From Welwitschia mirabilis (taxonomy: Eukaryota; Gnetophyta; Gnetopsida; Welwitschiales), in NCBI GenBank assembly GCA_051453625.1, contig JBOZIK010000001.1, positions 178,405,908 to 178,469,907 of the forward strand: a DNA stretch of 64,000 nucleotides, given 5' to 3'. The position numbers and the translations under genes are program-made. The notes under the pieces are model-generated. The model ran no database searches. It had not been told where the DNA came from and saw only the letters and a list, made by a program, of their open reading frames with translations. Of this stretch, positions 43,221 to 56,649 are shown one piece after another. The number at the start of each line of letters is the position of its first letter. Within the stretch, counting starts at the first letter, position 1.

Positions 43221-44240
43221 CCCTATAAGGAGAAACCTTTTATTTAGACTTGCAGTTAATCTTTATCCTTTTTGAAACTGCTCTGCTCTAAACGACTAGT
43301 GCCACTGCCTTTCTTGACCAAGGCCACTGACATTCTTACTTGGAACATTTTAAGACTTTGTATAAATTCCTACTTGACTTTCTAAAACTTTTTTGATAAT
43401 AGGCATCCTCTAAAACTTTAATAACTTAGGAACATGTGAACTTCTAATGAAAATCGTAATCCTTTTTTTAAAACTTAAACATGAGTTGGGCATCTAACCC
43501 ATTTGGAACACATTTTAAACTACAATGTTTTTATTCCTACAATTTTCAAAACCACAATTAACCCAAATTAAATGTATAAGATTTCATTTGGCCTAAACAA
43601 ACTCTAGGGGGACTACCTTCAATGCAATTTATACCATCCTTAACTCTTAAATCCTTTCAACCCTAGACATACCTTTATAGAGTATCTTCAATTCCATGCA
43701 TTCATAGATCAATCCCTTTGTAATTTTAAATATAAAAATAATTATATAGAACATCAGAAGTTTGATCCTATAACCTCCATTGCTTCTCACAACCCTTAAC
43801 ATTCATCTTTCTTTTCTTATCTTTTGTTATGTAATCAAAATCCTCCATCTTTTTATGCTTAACAACCCTCTTCACCTTTCTTTGAAGATACCTTTCAAAT
43901 ATTCTTAGAAGGTGTTGCCTAAATATTTTTTAATATGCCTCAATCCCATTTTCTTTCTTTAGAAGAAATGACTAATAAAACTAAGGAAAATATTGGCAAA
44001 TTCTTCAACCAACAGCCTAAACCAAATAATCAAATCCTTAGGTTTCTTAATCAACAACAATAAGAAGAAAATTTTCGTACATTCCATGAACCTATGAGTC
44101 TTGAAAACCTTGAAAGGATGGATGATAGTAAAAGTGATGATACCCAAACCATATCCTTTAGGAATGAGGAAGACTATCACAAACCGATTTTTGAGTTGAA
44201 ACTATAAAGTACTAAAACGCACTAAATTTTTCTTTTTTAA
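43221..44240 (+). other. Possible gag N-terminal remnant, otherwise empty
   Basis: A + strand frame at about 43937-44206 has one stop and a hydrophilic translation (SLEEMTNKTKENIGKFFNQQ, then MSLENLERMDDSKSDDT). It may be the start of a gag following LTR copy B, but no domain was recognised. Confidence 0.3.
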
Positions 44241-45700
44241 AATAATTAACTTTATTTTATTATGTTGCATGAATTTACATGAAAAGATTAAACATCACAG
44301 TGGAATAATTTAGGTTATGACTAAGAGGCTTACCTCTTAGTTACCCAAACGATTCACATTAAGTAAACTATGTGATGATAGTTTACCTAACAATTATTAC
44401 AACTAGTCTTATGGTTAATTAGTACTCTTAATTAAGAGCATACATATAAGAAGTGCATAGGTTGCAGTTGAGTGATTACTTTCAGCAATAGCTAAGAAAC
44501 CACGCTTACATAACCCTCATCTAGAAGAATTCTGACCATCCATAGTTCTATCTTAGACCTCGTTCGAATCTCCACCAATACGCATGAGCATAAGATAGAT
44601 TAAGGTGGCCTGTATTAGTGGCATGCAGCAATTCTAAGCATGGAAGAATGCAAAGAATAATGCAACAATTTAATATTCAAATCCATATCAATAGATATCA
44701 CAAACGAATATATGAGCATAAGCATAGTAGCTATATGTAAAAGTATAGGAGGGAGCTAGTCAAGAACTCTCAACATTACAACTTCCAATATTTTTAGGAA
44801 GTTCTAATGTATAAATGATGACAATACACATGTATATTAATATAAATTAGATATATGGATACCCAACTATATAAATATAGTGAACCACCTTGGTTAGTTG
44901 ACCATAATCATACATTAGTAATCCACCATCACCACACACAAGAGACCCCCTCATATCTCACTATAATGTCTTGGTGGGTGCCAATGGGAGGGGAATATAT
45001 TATATTAGAATATCATTATAGTAAAATCATGTAAGAATATGATTAATACATGTAGATATATATATATATATACACACATACATGCATACCATTTTGGCAG
45101 GGTGCCTCTTAGATGCTCCTTTTATAACATAACATAATAAATATAATGGTAAATAAATATAAAATGCCAAAGAGGATAGTCCATATGCCATTGATTAAGT
45201 CTTTAGTCTTAATAGACTTAGCTTAATAGAAGTCAAAGGATAAAGGTATCTAATTAAGTGTCTAATTATTTTAATGAACATCATAGAGTAATCACTATTA
45301 TTACATCATTTAATGCATAAGATAATAAGTAACTACTTGGAATATTTAACTCATACACATAAACATGTAAGAAAAATACATTTAACATTACATATCTAAA
45401 AGTGTGAAGAACACTAGAAGCAACCAAGATCATTGGAAATTATGCTGAAACCTGCATCATTATGTAACTATACTATGCATACTATAACTACATTAATCAT
45501 ACTGAAAGCAACATGATTATTAGTCAAGAACTAGCAACATATAACACTCGTTATAAATTAACTATTGAATAACTAAGTATAAGAAAGCATTCTATTAATA
45601 TAATTATTGTAACAACATTATTTAAGATGTTAAAGATGAATATTTAATCCTATCTAAACACTTATTTCATCATGCATCTATTCCTAACATTAACCATGTA
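44241..45700. other. No gene seen
   Basis: AT-rich sequence with a (TA)n run near 45056-45072. No motif, open frame or element end was recognised. Confidence 0.4.
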
Positions 45701-46290
45701 ATACTATACTTATGAGACAACATAATATAAGATAATATCATATGAGGCATTTAATAAAATATAATACAATGTATTATATTATGCATATCATATAATAGAA
45801 TATAATGTATCATTTATTATGATATAATATATAACATAGTATATATGCAACATAATATAATACACATGCAATGTAATATAATATAATATATACTATATAA
45901 TACAATACAATATAATAATATCTTTTTTTAATATAATATAATATGTTTAACATTATGAAATATAGATAGTACATATGTACGCACAATACAATGCTTATAA
46001 GCTATATAAGCAATATAATATATTATAATATAAGATATAATATAATATACACGTAATACAATATTATATTATTTAATACACTACAATATAATATGCTTTA
46101 TAATAGAATATAATATAGTAGAATATTATGTATATAATATAGTGTATATGCAGTATAACATAATATACTAAAATATAATATAATGTAATATAGTATAATA
46201 TAATATATATGTAATATAATATAATATAATATATAATTCAATATAATATCATATAATATAACATAATTATAATATATACATGTAACATTA
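45700..46290. repeat. AT-rich ATAATAT microsatellite tract
   Basis: About 590 bases are made almost only of ATA, ATAAT and ATATAAT units with occasional C or G, including ATACACATGYAAT-type interruptions at about 45860, 46050 and 46205. The interruptions recur, so it may be a decayed minisatellite with a longer unit. A - strand open frame here is an artefact of composition. Confidence 0.85.
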
Positions 46291-48685
46291 TTCATCTGAA
46301 ATAACATAAAATAATATACACATATTGTAATCTATTCACTACCTACCATATTCTATCTTTTCTCCCATTTATTTTTTTATACTCATTAATCTACATTGGA
46401 TTTAATTTCTCCTCTTACACTTCTCTCTATCTTCTTATATTATTTTCCTATACTGTTGCCTTTTATCAATACCACTATGTTTTGGAAGTTTAAGAAAATC
46501 TCTATGCTTTGTCTAAGAAATCAAATAGCACTAGTTTATAGAATGAAATACAACCATTATAAGCATTAATATTAATAAATAAGTAATATTGAAATAAGGT
46601 TTCTTAAGAACAAACTAAATACTCATCTCCTTTAGAAACATCATAACATAATTCTATTATTAAATATGCACTTAAATCATAACAAAACACCACATATTTA
46701 AATATTTAATTTAATAGTTGTGAACCTATTTGTTGGGTAAACTTGTTACTATGATCATAAATCCCAATAAGTGTATTAATCATAAATCTAAGAAGGAATT
46801 ACATCCTATTAAAAATGGCATGAACAAAAGCCTAAGTTAGACCATCTTTGTATATTTGGATGTAAGTGCGATTTTCATGTGTTGGTAGTAATAGCTCAAG
46901 TTTGTTAGCAAATATTGTTATCTAGTATTAGTGTTTTAAAGAACACATGCATTTAGAAAATGAGGTCTTAAACTATATTTTAATTGGTATATTTTTTAAA
47001 CTAAGTGTTGTAAGAAATTGTGAAAGATCTTCAAATTATTAAAAAATAACATATGTGCACATATTCACATTTATGGCACTGTTCAATCTAAGGTGGAACT
47101 TGAAGATCAATTCTAGGCACCCATGAACTAATACATAAGTCTTGTAAATCAAACCTAGCTGCTAAACATTCAAAACACTTGTGTCAAAACAATAAAACAT
47201 TTAAGAAATAATAACTAAAGAGTGAGGTTTACAACCCATCATAAAATATAAATATTGCAACTATGTGATGGTGGCTTAATGTTTACTGTTTCTTCCTTCA
47301 AATGTTATGATTTGCCTTTCTTATTACTATGAAATTTTATTTGATACATGTCAAAAAGTTATGGAGTAGGAAATTGTTTTAGAAGGTATGAAAATAATTT
47401 TGGCTTATTTGGTGCATACTTGAGAAATGTAAAATATGCTTTGGCCAAAGGCTCTACTTTAGAACTTTTGAAACATTTACAAAACAGAACATTGAATGGT
47501 ACACATATTTAAGTAAAAATCCAAATAAGCACAAGTATTCTCTTCAGGATACAAAGCCGCATGATAAAAGAATAAAATTATGAAAATTTGAATCAAATCA
47601 AGCTAATTATTATGCATATATAAATGCTCAGCATTGTAAGAGTGTTTCATGGAAATTGGTAAACCAAATTTTTTTTGAGAATGAAGAGTACCTCCAAGGA
47701 GCTGAAGTTAATTGCCTTGAAGATAATCCTATGTAGCTCAGCCATTATTGAAGGCTTTGTTGGTGCTGCCATTCCACTTTCTACTTATAAGCAATGAGTA
47801 CTTCCATTTTCCAATCAGTAGGATGCTAAAAGCTGCAAAGAGCGTAATAAAATACTAGAGCTTCCTCCAACCTCTACCAAGAAGGCAAACCTTGGCATCC
47901 ATATGTTACATTGAAGAGACTCTCATAGATCAATGAAATCTTTTTAAATAATCTTTAGATAAGTTTCTACTCCCTCCATTACCTTTTGATGATGGAGACC
48001 TAGCAAATAAAATCTTATCTAGTAATGTTGCCATGTGCCAGAATTAACCACCTTTTACCAGTTATGGAACTTATGTAGAGGCCCTGTGAAGATTAATAAG
48101 TCACTATGACACTACTTACATGCCTGTGGATGTACTTATTAGATCGAATCTCCTCTATTATTGAACATGTGGAGGAACTTCATCTTGATGTGCACTTCAT
48201 CACCATGCCAGATGTCACTCTCATGGTGCAGGAAATACAAGACGTCGTTAGCCTAGAGTTGCGACTGATGCTTCTCCTACATAAGTTAAAATCATGTAAA
48301 AACCATGCTGGAGTTCCTTGACATCATCACAATGTTTCTCACAAACCTCCTCTATGGTGAAATGCTTAAAACTGCTGCAGAGTGTGGCCTCTTGGCCTAT
48401 CTCTTCTTCGTTAGTGGCACATCCTTCTGCTTACTTATGGTAGATGCACCATGTCTGCTTAGATTTGAGTACTTTAGATCATTTCACAAGGATCCTAATC
48501 TCTTTCTAGGTGTCTGGGTTGTGCGTCCCCATGATTGACAGAGACATACCGACATCTGTGCAGATGCAATATGATGAGACATTTGACATGTTTATGAAGC
48601 ACTGTACTTGTTTCCTTGGAGAGATTGCATTTAAGTAGCATTCTAGTCAACACATTTGCAGTGCCTGAGGGGTTGCCTCTCCCCA
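46291..48685. other. No recognised gene; GC-richer patch at 48.0-48.6 kb
   Basis: Most is AT-rich and empty. From about 48040 to 48620 the sequence is richer in GC and codon-like on both strands: + strand frames 48106-48321 and 48305-48538, and a - strand frame with three stops across 48630-48230. It may be a remnant exon of a host gene or an old element; no domain was recognised and the coding strand is undecided. Confidence 0.35.
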
Positions 48686-51600
48686 GAGCAGTCTATGTAG
48701 GATCTTAACATGTAATTAATGGAGCCTCTCCATGCATATGTCTTGCATGCATGTACATTATACTATGTCAAACGTTCATCCATTTTTAAAATGCACACAT
48801 CCATGCCTCTTCATGGATGCATACATTACCAACTTAGTATGAACTCCATGCCTCTCCATTGTTCCATGAATGTGTGCATTGCCAAAATAATAAACAGAGT
48901 AGAGATGTAGGTTTAGAGTTCAGCAAATGGAGTGAAGACATAGGTTTAGAGTTGTTGCCATTTTCACAAAGCAGTTTCAAAATGCAAAGCTGCTACTTGT
49001 AGTTTCTCTCATCTGCATTTTTGAGAAACATTGTTGAAATAGAAAATGGAGTAAAGACGCAGGTTTATAGTTCAGCAAACAGAGCAAAGATGCAGGTTTA
49101 GATTTGTTTCAACTTTCACAAAGCAGTTTTAAAATGTAAAGACATTACCAAAATTTTCTCTCATCTGTGTTTTTGAGAATCCTAACACTTCATTCCTAGC
49201 ATTCATGTAAAAGAAAAAGAGGTATCTTCACATGTCAAAATGGTAAAATACGATTACCTACTTTTTGAGTGAGTAAACTGTTAACTTATATTTAGTTGTA
49301 AAACCGAAAAAATGCCATTGCTGAGCATCACAACGAATGTATCATTGGACAGAGTTAATACTTCATTCTCTCAGAAGTAAGCATGACCATAGCTCAAATA
49401 CTAGAAAAGCTAGAATCCATATATTTTTGTAAAAAATTTTCCCAACTACCACTTCATTTTTTTACTTTTCTTAGGTTTTCAAGTTTTGACATTAATGCAT
49501 TTTTAGTATTTCATTTTGTTTTATTACTTTGACTTCATTTTCTTCACATTCCTTGTGCTTAGCAGCATTCATTGCTTTTAAATACCATAAGAATTTTTTT
49601 TCTACATTTTGTGAAGCATTCGATCTAGGTTTTTAGGGGTTTCGAGTAATTTTAATAAGTAAATTTTGCTTCTCCTTTGCCTACTTGGTATTGTCTTAGT
49701 TTGTTCAAGTCATTAAAAATCCATAGAAAGATGCCCATTCTTTTTTGCGTTTTTCTATTTGTAATTGTCCAACTCCAAAGCTCTTTGATTCTTTCTATGT
49801 TTTTGCTAATTTTAAAATTCTAAGCCTCTTTATTTTACCTCTTTTATACCTTTTTTAAAACACTAACACTCCATTCTCAACATTCATTTAAAAGAAAGAT
49901 GTACATTATCATCTAACATTGAAGCTTGAGTCCCAAAATTTCTAAAGGTATGTTTAGATAAGTGTTCTTTTCAAGTGTTCAATCTTTTTTTTCTTATTTA
50001 GTACTAGCTTATGTATGAACTATGTTGTCATTCTTATCAAAAATCTATAGAATTCGAAAATGTTATCATTCTTATGCGAAAACTATAGAAGTTGAAAATG
50101 TGCCTCCTTTTAAAGTGCTTTGAGAGTGGAACTCATATTGCAATTATTTTTTGAAAAAAGGAACTATTCTAACACAAGCTAATTAGGATTGTGTACTTCA
50201 TGTCCACACTATTTTCTTAGTCAAAATTCATATTCCTCATTTGTAATAAACAATAAACAAAATCATATATAAATGGAATATAATCTTGATAGTTCAAACT
50301 CCCAACATAGTAAACAACCAGTACGCTTCATTGTAAAATCAAACTATATGATGATTAAGACTTAAGACATGAAAAATACTCCTGAGATTTGTACAACTGA
50401 TTTTTCTCTTATTAGTATTACTTAATTTGAGGCTTCTGGATTCAACAACATTTAAAAGAAATTAAACTAAATTTTTTAAAAACACATTAAGCTTTCCTAA
50501 ACACTCATTCTTTATTTTTAAGGCAATCAAGAAACATATAGATTTTTCAAGCTTCCTTTAAAACTACAAGAATTATGTAGCAATTAATTGATCTAGATAC
50601 TAAAAAAAACCAAAGGTTTTATTGGATATCTAAATTTAGAAATGGTTTATAAATTATTATCAAAGAAACTCATATTCCTTTCCTATTGCTATAAATTCAT
50701 TTATTAGTCTAGCTGTGCATTTAAAACATTCTTGACTATCATTTTAAAAATAAAAAGCAATTTGCTTTTAATTTTAGACAAATGATGCATTACAGAGTTG
50801 TATTCATACATGTGTCATATCCATGCCATGCTGTAACTAGTGCACTAGTAACAATACAAAAGAAGGTATTATGATAATAGACCAATGTTATTCTTCTTAA
50901 ATATCCTTCATTATTCTAGCCATAAATACCTATTATGCCTTTTTTAGCCCATCCCATTTAATTAATCATTCTACACCTATGCATTAATCCTCAACATCAA
51001 CATTACCAATAGTATTTTTTAATGAGCATTCAAACTTTAAGCCATATCTGGCACTACGTCTATTATCAAGTACAGTATAATCAATAAATAACAAATTTAT
51101 CATGGACATTGAAAAATCATAAACATAATCGATTGAATGCCAACAAAATGTTTATAACAAATAAATCTAAAATAAAAATCATATGCAAAAAATAAAAATT
51201 TGAAACAAAAATCATAAAAAAATCACTTGAATGCAAAAAGTTTGTAAAGAATAAATCTGAAATAAATATAGTTTTGATAGCCCTTCATAAATACAATCAC
51301 TTGAATTCAGTATTTTTCTATAAGCTATTTCATCATGGAAAATTTACTTTTCACTCTATTTATTTCATTTTAAAATTTTAACAAACACGTTAAACATAAA
51401 GAATAGACATGATTGAAGGCATTTTTGGGAGCACGCATGGATTGTTCATCTCCAACAACTAAAGGATGGAACCAGGAAGACCTTACATGGTCAATGTATG
51501 AAGGGATAAAATTTTCATGGATACTATATGACTATTTAGAGGATTTTGTGAAAGGTGAAGAGGAAAACGAGATTTCTCTTACCAAAATGAACATTAAATT

Positions 51601-52618
51601 AAAGAATTAATAGCATTGGAATGAAAATTCACACTGCAAATGCAACTCCTACATTGATTGAAAGTAGTAAGATTTATAATGTATTAGTATGGCATTAATA
51701 CATTTTTAATGTAGAAGAGATTTATTTCACTGCTTCATATTGATACAAGGTTTATGTTATTTGGTAGGTATACATGTTAATATGGGTCAGAAAAGATGAC
51801 AATGTTGAAGGACAAATTAGGAAGGAAGCATAAATGGTTAGGAAATAAAACTAATAGTTAGGATCATTTTATTTCTTATCAAATACGTGTAAATAACCAA
51901 CTTTACTGTATACTAATACAAGTAGGTAAACATATAGATGTGGATGACAAGTATTATCATAGTCAACTTGGACCATCCACAGATAAGAGATGTTACCATG
52001 TCATGTTCTTATCTAAAGAATTAAGAGAGGTCTTTAATGAAATGATGAGGTATGATATGTTACCAGATGGTGTGTTTAACAAGTGCATAGTTGTCTTATT
52101 AAGAAACAAAGATGAAAAATACTTTCCATTATAGACATCAAGGGATGAGTATATGTCAAGGAAGGATCTTTTTAATATATATGCAAATGTTACTAAACAA
52201 GGCTATAAGTTAAGTACAGATGATCATAAGAGTACATGTTTATGGGGGGAGAATTTCAAGCATTTCTTTTTCCTATTCCAATAAGAGGATAAGGTCAATG
52301 ATGTTCCCCTCATCATAGGTATGCAATCCAAGTAGATGTTAGATAACATGGTTAGTATTTCTAGGGACAACATTATAAGTATGGACTCAACATTTAATAC
52401 TAATAAATATACAGTAAGTATTATTATTAACTTATTTATGATACTTAATTCCTATGGATATGATACATAAGATGTGTAATTATCCCGTTGTAACTTTTGC
52501 AGTATACATTTTACATATGTATGATGTTTGGCTCACACTACAATGGCCTTCAAGTTGCAGGGGTTATCTCCTCTCATACTCAAACTTCTGATGTGGAGTT
52601 ATGGTTGGATTTTCTAGT
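48686..52618 (+). mobile_element. MULE (FAR1/MuDR-type) copy A, truncated by a gap
   Basis: The copy starts with a long terminal repeat region (48686 to about 49900) that is repeated at 54517-55450 and, in inverted orientation, at 63600-64000. It then runs through non-coding sequence to a decayed transposase (51413-52618). It breaks off at a 100-base gap. Copies A and B align over about 4 kb with scattered differences, so they are two insertions or a segmental duplication. No target duplication could be checked. Confidence 0.75.
51413..52618 (+). pseudogene. MULE transposase, copy A (N-terminal half)
   Basis: The parts visible are DYLEDFVKGEEENE near 51530-51570 (the N-terminal region seen in FAR1-type MULE transposases), KYYHSQLGPSTDKRCYHVMF and SKELREVFNEMM (51940-52040), then a decayed start of the catalytic domain (SMDSTFNTNKYTV-like near 52378) and ITSSHTQTSDVELWLDFL near 52575. 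Stops interrupt it; the second catalytic half is lost at the gap. Confidence 0.75.
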
Positions 52619-52718
52619 NNNNNNNNNNNNNNNNNNNNNNNNNNNNNNNNNNNNNNNNNNNNNNNNNNNNNNNNNNNNNNNNNNNNNNNNNNNNNNNNNN
52701 NNNNNNNNNNNNNNNNNN

Positions 52719-53100
52719 GGTGAAAAAATTTGATAAAACTTAATAAATTTGAAAAACTTATATTAAAAAACTTAAATTAAAAAGAATTATTTTAAAATAC
52801 ATGGTTTAAAAGGCCTAAATTTAAAAAACTTGGTATTAAAAAATTAACTTAATTTAAACTAAATAATTTTTAAACTTAATAGATATTAAAAAAATTATTC
52901 CAAAAAAAGACTTAATTTGAATATCTTAATTTAAAATACTTAATTTGAACATAATCTAATATTAATTTAAAAAACCTTAATTTAATAAAACCATAATCTA
53001 AATTTCTTAATTTAAAAAAATTTAATTAAAAAATTAAATTGAAAAAAGTTAATTTAAAAAACTTTAATTTTATAAACTTAATTTTAAAAAAATAATTTTA
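52719..53100. repeat. Low-complexity TTAATTTAAAAA tract
   Basis: About 380 bases are built from TTAATTTAAAAAA-like words on the + strand, with no C or G over long spans. It separates the gap from the hydrolase fragment. Confidence 0.75.
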
Positions 53101-53104
53101 TTTT

Positions 53105-53129
53105 ACACTATGCTGTAGCTGCATAGTGT
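53105..53129. repeat. Perfect 9-bp inverted repeat (hairpin)
   Basis: ACACTATGC and GCATAGTGT flank a 7-base loop TGTAGCT. It lies exactly where similarity to the hydrolase gene stops, so it could mark a breakpoint or a palindrome formed by rearrangement. Confidence 0.7.
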
Positions 53130-53130
53130 G

Positions 53131-53783
53131 AAAGTTTCATTCCAAGGTTAGTTTTGAAAATCAGCAGAGGGATCGAACCAGATGTGGAAGCGCTCTTCTC
53201 GTCCTCTGTGAACCCTTCCGTTTGCAAGATCCAGATCTTGTGCGTAGTATGTCCTAAGAACTCGAAATCTAGTTCGTCATGCGTCAGTGGATAAACGTCA
53301 ACATTTGAGGTCTGTAATCCATAGAAAAACGACTTGAAGAATTACGTAGAACATGACGACGATACCGGCGGAGTACCGTGAAGGAAGTTTAATGGCAGCA
53401 CTGAAGAATCCATAGTAATAATCGTCCTGCGATATGAAACCAAAGCCTGTTTGAACTCAAAAACAGCCATTAATTTGGACCCTTTTTTACAGTATCTCTG
53501 TCTTCAATTCTGCAATGCAAAATAAGAAGCCATATTAAATCAGAGAAAGTGAATGTACCAGAAGAGTTGTCAAGGCTAAGCTTGACGACAGTTCCGTCAT
53601 CGAGCTGCCGAATGTTCTTGGAAGAGCCCTAGACAACAGAAAATCCTTCTCTGAATTACAGGCTCTAGAATTCATCGCTGATGTTTTAGGAATTCTGATA
53701 TGTTGTCTATGATTGCCTTCGACATTTGCGAGTGCGATCACCGTTATGATGGTAACCGTCAAGAGAAATAGCAATGGCTGCAT
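53131..53783 (-). pseudogene. Xyloglucan endotransglucosylase/hydrolase, 5' half
   Basis: XTH enzymes of glycoside hydrolase family 16 cut and rejoin xyloglucan in the cell wall. The - strand frame starts at 53783 with a hydrophobic signal peptide (MQPLLFLLTVTIITVIALA). Exon 1 (53783-53559) then gives, after a frameshift, IRQLDDGTVVKLSLDNSSG; a donor GTACATTC and acceptor TTCAAACAG remove about 112 bases; exon 2 (from 53446) reads FGFISQDDYYYGFFSAAIKL and PSRYSAGIVVMFY. The catalytic motif HDELDFEFLG (about 53281-53251) is intact, and GREERFHIWFDPSADF follows in another frame. The rest of the gene, including the C-terminal XET domain, is missing, with similarity ending at a hairpin at 53129. 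Two or more frameshifts make it a broken or truncated copy. Confidence 0.87.
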
Positions 53784-54516
53784 TTTTTAAGCTTAGGATT
53801 TGCCCTTTTGCAACTTTTAAAGCTATGGGAGCTCTGAAAATTTTGCATTTGTAGAGAAACGAAAATTGACATGGAAACTGGTATCTGTGAATTTTTGAAT
53901 GAGATGATCGTCATGAAAAGTAAATAAGAAGAATTCATGTGAAGGTAAAAGTAGCTGCCCGTGCTCCATGCAACTCTTTTAATTCAAATCTCTAATTCAA
54001 GGAAACTTTAACATAAAGAACGGAAAAAAAATAATAATAATACCATCCCAGATAATTCAGTGGTTGGGGATGGCCTCTTGGCCAAAATATTTAAAACGAA
54101 AGTTAAAACCTTTGTGAGTTTGACTTTGTAGCCCCACAACCCCACAAATTTGTCCAAGTTCACTTGCATTGAGAGTGCTGTGCAACACATGTTGTAGGAG
54201 ACCCTTGCACATTTCTTAAGGGAAACAAAATGGCAACGCAAGTAAATCACTATTTAATTTAAGATTCATTAAGGTTGTGACGTTAAATAAGATTGACTGA
54301 AATGCAAGGAGGAAGGTACGTGCAGCTTTGCGAAGTGCAGAGGTGGAGTTAGCCGCGCACACGTTCATTTGAATTATTATAAAGATACTCAAAGCACAAA
54401 TAATGTGGTGCTTTCCTTTACTAATATGTATTAGATTGTGTAACAGAAAAGAATCATGCGGTTCAAATTTGTGTACATATATGGATCTGTTTTAATGGCT
54501 ATGGTAAGCATATGAG
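53784..54516. other. Possible 5' flank of the hydrolase fragment
   Basis: More GC-rich than neighbouring repeats. On the - strand a stretch before the ATG at 53783 could be 5' untranslated region. No clear TATA box was fixed. The - strand open frame at 54008-54250 shows no known domain. Confidence 0.3.
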
Positions 54517-56649
54517 GGAGCACTCTATGAAGGGTCTTAACGTGTAATTAATGGAGCCTTTCATGAGTATGTCCTGCATGCACACATCCATGCCCCTTCA
54601 TGGATGCAGACATTGCATCCACAGTAGTCTCCATGCCTATCTATGATCACATTGCTAGAAGTGTGATTTCCCTAAGGCACTTCCCCCTTCCGCACTTGCA
54701 CACCACACTGTCAGCCATTCTTTTCTTCAAACATGAAGACTGCTTTTAATGTTTAGCAAATGGAGTGTAGGCACAGGTTTAGGGTTCCTGCAACAAACGC
54801 AAAGCGAACTCAAAATCCTGAGCCATTGCTCCTTATTTCTCTCATCTGCATTGTTGAGAAACATTGTCAAAAGAGCAAATGGAGTGAAAACATGGATTTG
54901 TAGTTCAGCAAACAGAGCAAAGACGCGGGTTTAGGGTTGTCGCAACATTCAGAAAGCATTTTTAAAATGCTTCATTATCTCGGAGACAAGCACCCACAAC
55001 CATCGCTCAAATCCTAAAAAAGCAGGAATCCATATGTTTCTATAAACATTTTTCCCCCCAAATACGATTCCATTTTCCACTTTTCTCAGGTCTTTGATTT
55101 GTGCAAGAAATTTTTTTCCACAATCTGCAGAGCATTTGATCTAGGTTTTATAGGGGTTCTAAGTGATTTGAGTAAGTAAATTTTGTTTTTAGTTTCTTTA
55201 GGTTGTCAAAAATCCATGGGAAGATGCCCCTTTTTTTCTGCGATTTTCCGTTTGTAAGTGTTCAACTCTAAATCTCTTTGATTCTTTTTGTAAGTGTTCA
55301 ACTGTTCTTCTTTAAGTGTTCAGTTTTTTTTCTTACTTAGTACTAGTTTGTGTGTGAACTGTGTTGTCATTCTTGCTAGAAATATGTAGAAGTCAAAAAC
55401 ATTATCATTCTTATGAGAGAACTATAGAAGGTGTGCCTCCTTTTAAAGTCCTTTAAGAGCTGCATTCTTTGTTTAGTTAAAATTCATATTTCTCATTTGT
55501 AATAAACAGCAATCAAAATCATATATAAATGGAATACAATCTTGATAGTTTAAGCTCCCACCATAGTAAACAACTAGTATGCTTTATTGTAAAATCGAAC
55601 AAATTAAACTCAATTTTTAAAAAACACATTAAGCTTACCTAAACACTCATTCTTTATTTTGAGGGCAATCAAGAAACATATAGATTTTGCGATCTCCCTT
55701 TAAAACTATAGGAATTTTATAGTAATTGATTGAGCTAGACACTATAAAGAACCAAAGGTTCTGTTGGAGATCTAAATTTAGAAATGGTTTATAAATTCTT
55801 ATCAAAGAAACAAGAGACTCCCTCTTCCATATAAATTTGATTGCTAAGACGCCATGGCATATGTATTTCATCTAAAAATAATAGTAACTCATATTTCTTT
55901 CTTGTTTCTATAAATGCATTTATTAGTCTAGTTGTATGTTTAAAATGTACAATCTTTACTATCATTTCAAAAATAAAAAGCAATTTGCATTTACTTTTAG
56001 ACAAATGATGCATTATAGAGTTGTATTCGTAAACGTATCATATTCATTCCATGCTGTAACTAGTATGCTAGTAACAACACAAGAGAAGGTATCAAGATAA
56101 TAGACCAATGTCATACCTACTAAGCATCCTTCATAACTCTAACCATAAATACCTATTCTACCTCTTTTAGTCCATCCCTATTTCATTAATGATTCTAGAC
56201 CTATGCATTGATTCTCAACATTAATATTACCAATATTATTTTTCAATGAGCTTTCAAACTTTAAGCCATGTCTGACACTGCATCTATTATCAAGGTGCAT
56301 TATAATCAATAGATAAGAAATGTATCATAGGTGTTGAAAAATCATAAACACAATCGCTTGAATGCCAAAAAAATTTTTATAATGAATAAATATGAAATAA
56401 AAATCATATGCAAAAAATAAAAATTTAAAATAAAAATCATAAACACAATCACCTAAATGCAAGATAAAATTTGTAAAGAATAAATCTAGAATAAATATAG
56501 TTTTGGTAGCCCTTCATAAATACAATCACTTGATTCTAGCAATTTTTTATAAGATATTTCATTATGAAAAATCTACTTTTCACTGATATTATTTTATTTT
56601 AAAATTCTAATAAACATGTTAAACATAAATAATAAATCTAATCTAAGGA

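Noticed and set aside
46098-46307. 69-residue Tyr/Ile-rich frame
   Set aside because: It lies wholly in the ATAATAT repeat tract and is an artefact of base composition.
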